Shown in pieces: positions 11,397 to 20,621 of a stretch of DNA of 64,000 nt. The stretch's first letter is position 1. Every line of letters begins with the position of its first letter. A program made the position numbers and the translations under genes. The notes below the pieces were generated by a model. That model searched no databases, was not told where the DNA came from, and worked only from the letters and a program-made list of their open reading frames with translations. Location of the stretch: NCBI GenBank assembly GCA_038093975.1, contig JBBPTG010000004.1, positions 310,001 through 374,000 of the forward strand, in the 5' to 3' direction. Origin of the DNA: Chalciporus piperatus. Taxonomy: Eukaryota; Basidiomycota; Agaricomycetes; Boletales; Boletaceae.

Positions 11397-12570
11397 TTAG
11401 AGACCCATTCTTTCTGCCAACGTCCGATCCCCACCCGCATACGGGTGACTGAACCCACGACTCCGTCGGCCCGCACCGCTACCTCCCCCTCCCCCATTTC
11501 GACGCGAGAATCGATCTCGGTCTTTGTCCCGTTCCCGGTCCTTATCACGATCTCGATCACGCTCTCGGTCTCGGTGGCGTTCTTTGTCACGTTGGTGAGG
11601 GCGGTCTCTATCCTGGGGAGAACGCGGTCGCGTACGTGAATCTTCATCGACTTCCATCTTCGCGTTGCTCTTGGGACGAATCTCAGGTGAAGAGACACGA
11701 GGCGAATGAGAAGGCTCGTGCTTCACAGGCGCATGCGTTTTTGGCTGTGGAAGTGACACAGTTGACTGGGCTGGCGAAACCTTGACGTCTGATAGACGTG
11801 GTTTCTTGTATGCTCTAGGGCCCGTCGGTGGTTGCTTGGTTAACCCATTGGTCGTCGATGGTGGATGTGGGGGGTGAGGGAACGAATCACGAGGGGGTGG
11901 ATGATGTACATGCGAATTAATCTGTTTCTGTCGCAATGACTGGAAACCCTGATATGACTTATCCAACTCGGTCCTGCGGTCCCAACGGTGAGTGCATGCA
12001 TGAGTTGGTATCGTAGCGATGACTTACGAGAGGGAAGAGATGGCCTCGTGGGACTCTGAGAAGGATATTCTGTTAGCGTGCGCATACTCCAACGCGATGA
12101 ATGGTCACCTCGGAGAGCACTCTGTAGTCTATCCACTACACGCCTGAGTCCTCGGACCTCCTCTTTCAATTTCCCTGTTTCACCCTCCTTGAGCAGCTCG
12201 TACAATTCATCGTTTTCCTCCTGAAGCAAGCGGACACGTTGCGTCAACGCAGTATTGACTGTACTTGAGGAGGTAGAGCCAGCGGATGCACCGCGAGAGG
12301 CTGCTTCGTGGATGCGTGGCAATAGCACCGACACTAGCGAAGGAGGTAACGTGACGGGGTCCGTCGTCGTTGGTTGAGGTTGTACAGCAAGGAACCGGCG
12401 AAGACGTGAAATCTCGCTCTATGAAAGCGCCGAAAGGCGTCAACACACGACCGGGTGTGGTTGGGCTCTCTGGAGCGGCGCATCAGACCCACCGTGAGTT
12501 CAGCGATTTGTACATCTCGTTTTCTGAGAGCGGTCTCGAGTTCTATTTCTCTTGGTGAGGGTAAGTCCAT
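11397..12570 (-). CDS. WTAP/Mum2-family m6A methyltransferase complex subunit
   Basis: Coiled-coil protein likely to be the WTAP (yeast Mum2) component that anchors the mRNA N6-methyladenosine writer in the nucleus. It starts MDLPSPREIELETALRKRD with an Ile/Leu heptad pattern, then continues through SEISRLRRFLAV. A second coiled coil contains RLLQEENDELYELLKEG and LKEEVRGLRRVVDRL, comparable to the WTAP Gln-Glu-Asn-x-Glu-Leu segment. Exon joins give LRESHEAISSLSTELDKSY. The tail is basic and disordered, with RPRSP, a long run of RD/RE/DK dipeptides, Gly-rich repeats and the terminal motif DRTLAERMGL. I recall this terminal motif from other basidiomycete homologues. The RD/RE run resembles splicing-factor tails. 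Family confidence is moderate because WTAP diverges fast. Confidence 0.7.
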
Positions 12571-14437
12571 GGCCGGGTTTACGAAGGAGAGGCGCGAGCG
12601 AGCCCGCTGCGCAGGAAGGAGAGGATAGCGTCGCTCGTGGTCAGTGGCAAGACCACCATAACGCGCCTCTTCCTCTTTGAGAAGATGCCGTAAACGGCTG
12701 TGGCTGTGGGTACCGTGTCGAGCGAGTGCTCTTCATCAAAAAACGACGAGAATATAAGTTAACTTGTAAGTAACTCGGGTAGACTTTGGGGTAGACACCC
12801 AACTTGCTCAAGTACTCTCAGCGCCATTCGTCCCAGTATGCCATGTTGCAGACCGTCTATGAGTCCTGTCGCTTTCCACATGACTGGGAACAGCCTCTGA
12901 TGGACGTTTGGCACGGATGACTCTTGATGACCGATTCGCTTGACAGGAGCCGGGCTGGTGGCGATTCTAAACCCTAGAGAGGCTCGACAGCATGATGGGA
13001 GTGGTCCACTTGCCAACACGTCGCCTCATTGTACCCGCAGATCTGACTATCCTAGGACTTATTCAACACTGCAATCACCATTACCGCAAAACATGTTTGA
13101 TCGAGACCCACGTATTTGTTCTCCTGAATGGGGATGTCATCGGCCGGCTGACTCCCCCTTCTTAGACTCATTGCCCTAGATCATGAGGTATGCTACTTCC
13201 TCCGTCACGCCCTGATCTGATCTAATGACCGAGTCTTCCGCCCACCGTGACTGGCACCTGTATCTGACAGGAGCGAATCCACTGTAAAATGTCATACATG
13301 TCCGTCTGAAGTCCTTCCTGGGTCATCTCATGGACCGCGACACATTTAGTCCCCCTTGCAGTCAATCTCCCCACTTGTCTCCATGACTGCCTTGAGGCGC
13401 CGGTGCGGCGCTGAAGCAGGTTATCCCAAGTCGATTCTGTTTGACTGTAGAACCCCCGATGAGCAGGCTATGTCCGTGTTGATAGTGACAGGCACGTTCT
13501 TCGGGATCCTGTTATCCCTGGATACTATCCAGCACTCGCAACCCAGCAGAGTTTGGATGTAAGTGTCCATATTCGTGTTGTCACCAATATCCTTGATCAT
13601 CCATTCAGTTTACATCCACTGGAACTGCGTTCCTTTTTTTCCCGTGTCCCGTCGAGCTAGCTCAGCGCAGCTCTCCATGTGCCAGCTACATGTAATGACA
13701 TTTTTACTCTAGCCCACGGATTTCGTGAAGCAGTCCACTCCATTTCCCTACCTTGGCGTGGATGCGGTACATTCGGTTAGCGTTTACACTTTAGCGCCGA
13801 GTTTCTACTCGAGACCCAGACTGACTATAGCACGCACAATGTGAAATGCTGAAATGTGCTTGTGTTTACACCTGTTCAGTCCGACATTCTCTTGCGAACA
13901 AATGTGTTCCTCCAGGCGGTTTTCGATATGCGTGTAGGACTCAAAAGTATTATTTTAGGCTCGGAGACTGCCTGGTATGCCACCATCGCCGGTAAGTGAA
14001 GATGCATATAGTATCCCTCTCACTCGTCACTCGGTTCCCTTTTTCTCTTGTAGAGTGTGCGCCGACGGATTCGGCAGACACACATAATGTCCAACTGGCA
14101 AATTTGCACGACGAGGCTGCTAATGTTGTATCTCGTACTGATGATGGACCACAAGTCTCTTTCGAGGGAGCTCTGTCCCACGAAAGGAAACATTGTATGT
14201 TCAATCCCATTTCAATGACAATTTTGGGCACGCCCAGTCGTCGTGGACATCTCGCTTTGGTAGGTTTTCTTTTAGTTACAGTCAGTGTCACCGACCGCGA
14301 ATCTGGCACAGCTTTGTGACGAGGATGTGACGTCATTCGCATACTCGATCGACCGCCTCGATCGGAACCAAGTTCATGGATAAATCGTCTACGTTGTTGT
14401 CTCAGATTATAACGCACGTTCTTCTCCTCCTTCTACC
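12571..14437. other. Long region with little recognisable content
   Basis: 1.87 kb between the WTAP-like start and the photolyase start. Short frames occur at 12759-13019 (-) and 13356-13562 (+), but I recognise no domain in them. A possible set of small spliced exons sits at 13959-14263 and is listed separately. The promoters of both flanking genes must be here. No repeat or transposon end was seen. Confidence 0.3.
13959..14263 (+). CDS. Candidate exons of an unidentified small gene
   Basis: Good-looking splice signals outline three exon pieces: 13959-13991 (after tattttag, before gtaagt), 14054-14194 (after ctcttgtag, before gtatgt) and 14238-14263. Spliced, they read GSETAWYATIAECAPTDSAD onward, a polar stretch of about 65 residues, ending HFVVDISLW and TAG. 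The upstream part is not defined and no Met is assigned. It could be the 3' end of a gene starting near 13.0-13.5 kb, or non-coding RNA exons. No family match comes to mind. Confidence 0.22.
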
Positions 14438-16606
14438 ATGTCCAAGAGAGTTCGCAGTCCGAGTCCGGGCAGCATGTCAAAGAGGGGAAAGACGACTGGT
14501 CACACGTTCGCTCCTCGAAAGATCGCTACGGCGGAGGCGGCAGCGGCAATTCAAGCCAACCCACCATTCCTGAGGTTACTCAACGAAATGCGCCATGTGG
14601 TGAAAGACCCACCACCCGGTAAATCAATTGTTTACTGGATGCGAATGGGTGACCTGCGCAGTAAGTCGATACACCCGCATCGTTATCGTCAGCTAACATT
14701 GACCCATCGCTAGTCGTCGATAACACAGCGCTGGCTGAGGCGTCTAACCTGGCTGTTCAAAACAAGTTACCATTGATAGTCTTGTTCTTGCTTAGCCCAC
14801 AAGATTACATAGCTCACGATCGGAGCAGGCGCAGAATCGACTTCGTGCTGCGAAACTTGTCAGACATCAAGGTAGTTAGCTACATAATCATCTCTGTGGT
14901 ACGCTTGCTGACGGGCTCTAGCAATCGCTTGCGGAACTCGACATCCCTTTACATATAGCATCGCATACTCCTCGACATACCCTTCCTTCGAAGGTGATAT
15001 CACTTCTCGAGTCCTTCGGATGCACGAGGTTGTTTGCAAATATGGAGTACGAAGTGGATGAACTCAGGCGTGACTTGAAAGTTCTCGCTCTATCGAACGA
15101 AAAGGGTATTCAGACGCAATACTTCCATGATAGGTGTATCGTTCCTCCGGCCGTCGTCAAAACGAAAAACGGAAAGGCTCATGCAGTATGTCCGACACAT
15201 CCATTGAGTGTCCCCAGCGTATTGAATTTTTCGTATTTCTAGGTTTATTCTCCCTACCAAAAGGCGTGGATTTCCATGCTCAATGGTAGCATCAAAACTT
15301 ACCTCGCAGAGTCACCTTTGCCAAAGGCGAACCCGAGCACTGTCCGTCAAGATCCGATTTTCGGTACATTGTTCGATACGCCAGTCCCTACCTCTGTGGA
15401 CGGTTTTGAGTTAGACCCCTCAGATAGAGAGGTCATGGTCAAGGTTTGGCCAGCAGGATCAGCTACTGCTCGAGAGGTGGAGTTTTTGCCGATGCAACGT
15501 CTTCACACTGGGCTGACAGTGATGTGCGCTCTCCAGATGCTTTTGCGCTTCCTGCACACCAAGGCAAGGGCATCGCAATTAGGCACAGCAGATCCATTGG
15601 CGGACGGCGCTGAAGATTCCGACAAACGGAGTCGCATTCTACAGTATGGAGAACAGAGAGACAGAGGTGATCGAGACACCACCTCCCGGCTGAGCCCCTA
15701 CCTATCTGCAGGCGTCATATCTGCGAGGGAGTGCATCCGAGCAACGATGGCTTTGGCCGGCTCGACGAAGGTGGACGCTGGGCGGAGTACAGGGATTGGT
15801 CGCTGGGTACAGGAGCTCGGTGCGTAACAATTGACTTTATTGGACGCTTTTCCAGCTCATAGAGTCCAGCGTGGCGCGATTTCTACACTAATGTATTGGC
15901 CCACTACCCTCGAGTGTCAATGGGGCGACCATTCCAGGAGAAGCTGGCGAATGTCAAATGGGAAGTAAATGAAGAACACTTTTCTGCATGGAAGGAAGGG
16001 AAGACCGGAGTCCCCATCGTGGATGCAGCTATGCGACAGCTGAAGACAATGGGTAAACTTGAGATTGAACTCCAATGCTTGCCGACGTGCCTGACGCGTT
16101 TTTCAGGCTGGATGCACAACAGGATGCGAATGATCGTTGCAATGTTCCTAACGAAGGACTTGATGCTAGATTGGCATTTAGGCGAACAAGTGAGAGTTCG
16201 CCTACGCATCCTTGAACTTTGCCCATCTCACTCTGAAATGCAGTATTTCATGGAACAACTCATTGACGGCGACCTTGCGAGCAACAACGGTGGTTGGCAG
16301 TGGAGCGCTTCTACTGGCGTTGACCCTGCACCTTATTTCCGTATATTCAACCCCTACACCCAAAGCTCCAAGGCAGATCCCGCAGGGGATTACATCCGGA
16401 CGTATGTCCATGAGCTGGAGAACCTGCGTGGGCCAGGTGACGTCGTTAGCGCTTCGGTGGTAACCACTGACTTATTTGGTGAAATAGACATTCACAGTCC
16501 CCCCGTCAAGGTCGCTGAAAAACTTGGGTATCCGACTCCCATCGTGGTACATGCTGAGGTAAGGGATCGGGCTATCAGGAGGTATCAACATCCAGGTCAG
16601 GAGTGA
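14438..16606 (+). CDS. phr1: Class I CPD DNA photolyase
   Basis: Flavoprotein that uses blue light to split cyclobutane pyrimidine dimers in nuclear DNA. It starts MSKRVRSPSPGSMSKRGKTT, a basic leader that could act as a nuclear signal. The N-terminal antenna-binding Rossmann part includes VYWMRMGDLR and LAEASNLAVQNKLP across the first intron. The C-terminal FAD domain is complete and clear: RLSPYLSAGVISARECI, then PIVDAAMRQLKTMGWMHNRMR after an intron, MIVAMFLTKDLMLDWHLGEQ, then SNNGGWQWSASTGVDPAPYF with the FAD and electron-transfer Trp residues, and RIFNPYTQSSKADPAGDYIR. At least eight exons. Class I is chosen because these motifs match fungal Phr1 rather than class II or cryptochromes. 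An out-of-frame ATG at 14376 overlaps the start and could act as a small upstream frame. Confidence 0.93.
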
Positions 16607-16829
16607 ACGTGAAGCTTCTGAGTATGCATCGTTTGTAATCATTGAAGGGGTAGTACATATGAGCCTCGTAGTTCAATACAGGAATGTCCGCAGTCAGGTT
16701 TTCCGAAAATGGCATGATTGCAGTCCCAGTTGATCTGCTTCGTGTTTCTTGCGTGCCTCCATCCAATACCAAGCTTCAAGCCAGGTATCGCTGACGCGCT
16801 TGACCATCTGTGGTTAGTTTTCTTGGCCC

Positions 16830-17764
16830 ATGAACGCGAAGATGCACTCCCTAGCATCCCGTGTGGTCGATTCAAATCGTTCGCGAGAGGAAGAAGAGGA
16901 CGATGACGATGCCATCTTCGCGGAACTGGAGGCAGAAATCGAGAACAACGACGACGCGGTCATGAGAGAACGTGGGTTAGAGCAGCTCAGGCTACAGTAC
17001 GTATCGAATTCACTTCAAAGGATAGTTTGTCATTGATGAGATTCCGATCAGGGCGAACAAGCTGAAGGATATGCAGGCGAATGCTCATGGATCCTATATG
17101 GAAATAACGAACGAGAAGGAAGCGATCCGGATAAGTGCGTAAGTGGTGTCCTTGTGAGTGGATAAAACATGTTCTGACGCCCTGAACCCCATGCCAGCAA
17201 CGAACCCCGCTGCATAATACATTTCTACCACAACAACTTTGCAAGATGCGAGATCATGGACAAGCACCTCGCCGTGAGCAACATTCATGTCACTATTGAC
17301 GTCTTCCGTTGACAGCACGACTAGTAGAAACTTGCGCCAAAATACTTCGCTACGCGTTTTATTCGTGTGTTTGTGGAAAATGTACCATGGTTGGTTGAAA
17401 GACTAGCTATCAAAGTCCTTCCGTGCGTGATTTGCTTCGTGGACGGTGCATCAAAAGATCGGTGAGTTGGTTTCTCCCGACCTTATCTATATGCTCACGC
17501 TTCTCCAGTCTGATCGGATTCGAGGAGCTTGGAAATAGTGACGTGTTCGAAACCGCTGTTCTCGAACTCAGACTCTCACAAAGCGGTAAGAACGTCCCGT
17601 TGAACGGTGCTATCATCATCCTCATGGATATATTGGATACAGGCGTACTGCAGAAGGCAGAGAACTCGTTTAATCTCACATACTCAGTAAACGCTTCGGG
17701 TTCCGCCAGGGGTAAACTCAGAAAGGAATATGATGATGACGACGAGTTTGACTTGGATGACTGA
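16830..17764 (+). CDS. TXNDC9/PLP1-like phosducin-family thioredoxin-fold protein
   Basis: Cochaperone-like protein of the phosducin group that, in yeast and humans, binds the CCT chaperonin and helps fold actin and tubulin. The N-terminal helix is acidic (REEEEDDDDAIFAELEAEIE) and followed by MRERGLEQLRLQ. Spliced exons then give QANAHGSYMEITNEKEA, close to the family HGEYREI motif. The thioredoxin-like core follows: HFYHNNFARCEIMDKHLA, then KVLPCVICFVDGASKDRLIGFEELG, matching the IxxxPTLALLKDGxxxDYVVGFTDLG pattern. The Cys pair of true thioredoxins is absent, as usual for TXNDC9. The tail is acidic (KEYDDDDEFDLDD). The first Met at 16830 is in frame with the acidic helix; a short 5' exon cannot be excluded. 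Confidence 0.82.
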
Positions 17765-17928
17765 ACTATCCATGCTTCCCCTTGCTCCTGCGACAGGGCA
17801 CCACGGTTGACGAGTCGTTTCAGAGGATGGAGAGTCGTGATTGTACCATACCGAGTTGTAGTTGACACCTGATTTCCTAATCAAGCAAGCTCTTCCCCTC
17901 AATATTTAGCACTCTCTTCCGATCAACC

Positions 17929-19514
17929 ATGAAACTCGCCGGAAAGTACATCGATAAAGCAGGCACAGTAAGTTGTGATTCGTCGCTTTTTTGTCTAGAT
18001 GGTCTTCCACTCGGATAGGGTCATGTCACCCTTCGTCCCGAAGACGACGAAGACATGTGGCATCTGTACAATCTCATACAACAGGATGATTTAGTGAGGG
18101 CCCCTGCCATTCGGTGCGACATCACACCCATCTCCTCTTATGATGTATGAATCATGCATGCAGTCGGGTGCAGAACGTGTCGGCGACCGGTTCAACCGAC
18201 TCTCATCGGATCAGACTTAACCTCACATTACGTGTTTCCAAAGTCGAATACTCATCTTCCGGAGCACAACCATCCGCAGCAGATCAAGCACCCGCTGGAA
18301 GCGCGTCAGCGTCAACTGGACCCTCAACTACCGCCGCACTTCATATATCTGGCCGAGTGACATCCGAAAACCAACATGTCAAGTTGGGGGCTTTTCATAC
18401 CCTCGACATCGAATCAAATCGTGATGTACGAATTGAGAAGTTTGAGGGTTGGGATAGCATAGCTCTCGGGCGCGTCGAAGAGTCCTGTCTCCCAGGGCGT
18501 GGGGCGGAGGTTGGTGCGATTGTCTGCGGTGAAGGGACCGCAGCGTTCTGTTTGTTATCCCAACACCTCACTGTTATTACCCACCGACTATCCGTTCCCA
18601 TACCCCGCAAAGCTTCCACCACAGGGACGTCTCAGCACGAGAAAGCAATGTCGAAGTTTTATACGATGATCTACGATGCTTTCATCCGGCATATCCCTTA
18701 CAACAATCCAAGTTTACGTGCGATCGTATTCGCCAGTCCAGGCTGGGTCAGGGATGCCGTGTATACCAAGATGATGGACGAATCTGGGAGACGAGGCGAC
18801 AAGTTACTGGCGAAATCGTTGCGGGAAAAGGGTATCAAAGTTCACGTTAGCAGTCCACACGTTCATAGTTTGGTGGAAGTTTTAAAGAGTCCCGAGGTAC
18901 GTCTTAGTCCAGGTTTGCCCTGGCCGATTCACTGAGGTACGTGTAGATTGCCGCGCAGTTGAAGGAGACTAAGTTTGCTCGCGAAGGCATTGTCTTAGAC
19001 AGGTTGAGTCACTTCCTGTATCGTTAATGCGCGCGCTGATGTATTACAGATTCTTCAAGATGCTAGGTTCGGATGAGATGCGTGCATGGTACGGGCCCGA
19101 GCATGTATGTCTCGCTGCAGATCGAGGAGCGGTCGGAACGCTCCTGATTTCAGATGAACTCTTCCGGTAAGGCAGGTTCTTCTTGGGTCGCTTGTGGCGA
19201 GATCTGAATAGTTGAGTGCAGCGCGAGCGATCCGAAGACCAGAAAACGCTATGTGGCACTGGTGGAAAGCGTGCAGCAGAAAGGGGCAGAAGTTGTGATC
19301 TTTTCCAGCATGCACGAGTCTGGCCAACGTATGTATTCTCGGACGTGCTGCCGTTGCGCGATGTCTCACCTGTTTCACAGAATTAAATCAACTAACAGGG
19401 GTTGCTGCAATTCTCACTTTCCCACTTGACATTGAAGTTGTTGAGGCAGAGGAAAAGGAGGCAGCCGAAGAAGCGGAGAGGAAGAGGCTGGAGGAAGAGG
19501 AAGCAGCTGGATAA
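17929..19514 (+). CDS. dom34: Pelota/Dom34 ribosome-rescue factor
   Basis: Relative of translation release factor eRF1 that, with Hbs1, splits stalled ribosomes in no-go and non-stop mRNA decay. The short first exon reads [13 protein letters not shown]; the second continues [20 protein letters not shown], the conserved Pelota start. After an intron the Sm-like N-domain continues with [15 protein letters not shown] and [20 protein letters not shown]. The central and C domains show [42 protein letters not shown] and [12 protein letters not shown]. The end is Glu-rich (EEEEAAG), typical of the family. A low-complexity Ser/Ala insert of about 25 residues lies in the N-domain, which is an unusual embellishment. 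All exon joins are in phase. No GGQ motif is expected or seen. Confidence 0.95.
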
Positions 19515-19604
19515 CGATCCTTGTCATCGGCATCGGAACCGTGTCGCGTCGCGTTCACGTTCCCGATGGTTATCTTTGGAGACAAATGAATTATTGGTGC
19601 AATA

Positions 19605-20536
19605 TTATCTTGACATGCGTTTTTCATACGCTTCCCAGCCTGCGGCTTGGTATCTCTGCGCTTGCTTTTGAACCTCCCGTACATCGATGTCCCGACCAGT
19701 ACCAAACACCCCTCTGCCGACAATAATCACATCGCACCCACATTCTGTCACCACCTCAGCCGGGGTTCGGTACTGCTGTCCCATGGCATCGCCTTTCACA
19801 TCTAATCCGACCCCAGGAGAGAGGATCAGAAAGTCCTCGTCAGCAAGATCGTCGGCGTCACCCGCTCCGATGCCTTCCATTCGGTGCTGTGCAATAAATC
19901 CAATGACGAAGTCTCGTCGTGCCCTTGCCATCCGAACCGCGTCCTCAGTGTACGTGCCGGTCGCGAGTGCGCCTTTTGAGCTCATTTCGGCAAGGAGAAT
20001 TAGTCCTCTTTCGAGGGGCATGCCAACTGATGCGAGACCAGTGATTATGGAGGGGCCTGGAACAGCGTGTGCATTCGTTATGTGAGCCCAGCTTGCGATC
20101 TTGTAGACACCGCTGGAGTATTGGAAAGCGACAGTGTTACCTCGAGGGCTCGTTAGACATATAGATGGATTAGTGCCTTTGTGAAGCTTACCTATGTCCG
20201 CGAACTTGCGGTCCTCGAAGATCAAGAAATCGTGTTTCTTGCTGAGCGATTGTAATTCATCAATGACGGTTTGGTCGTAGTCCTCCAAGATATCGATGTG
20301 TGTCTTCAAGCCCGTGAGCATGATATCTGCGATAAAGGGAAACAATATGCCTTGATGAGACAGACGTAGGGCCCGACAGCATCGATGATGGCAAGGAAAT
20401 CTTTCTTTCGAGTGACATCGACGCTGACGGAGAGGTTGGTCTTTTTCTTTGCCATCAGATCCAAGAGGGCCCTCGCAGCAGGATTGTTGTGTTTCTGGGC
20501 ACGATCTTCATAACTGCGTAGATGAGGAGACGACAT
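19605..20536 (-). CDS. ura3: Orotidine 5'-phosphate decarboxylase
   Basis: Final enzyme of UMP synthesis: OMP to UMP plus CO2, cytosolic. The start [21 protein letters not shown] is typical. The catalytic Asp-Lys-Asp array is intact in [13 protein letters not shown], preceded by THIDILEDY. The phosphate-binding end is intact in [14 protein letters not shown]. About 280 residues with two or three short introns, one after VGPYVCLI and one after FADIG; the second separates the active site from [18 protein letters not shown]. It ends convergently with Pelota (stop codons about 90 bp apart) and starts 85 bp from the divergent PUS7 gene, so it shares a very short bidirectional promoter. Confidence 0.97.
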
Positions 20537-20621
20537 TGTAAAAGTTTATGGCATAGACAACGGGGATCCCGAATCGAGTACATACATACGGCGACTTTGA
20601 CCTCGACTCACAACTGTCATC
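20537..20621. promoter_or_regulatory. 85-bp bidirectional promoter (ura3 / PUS7)
   Basis: Only 85 bp separate the two start codons, so the core promoters of the decarboxylase and PUS7 genes must overlap each other or extend into the neighbouring 5' coding exons. No obvious TATA box was identified on either strand. Confidence 0.55.

Noticed and set aside
11319..11639. 106-codon plus-strand frame of Thr/Ser/Val repeats
   Set aside because: Antisense of the RD/RE/DK-repeat tail of the WTAP-like protein.
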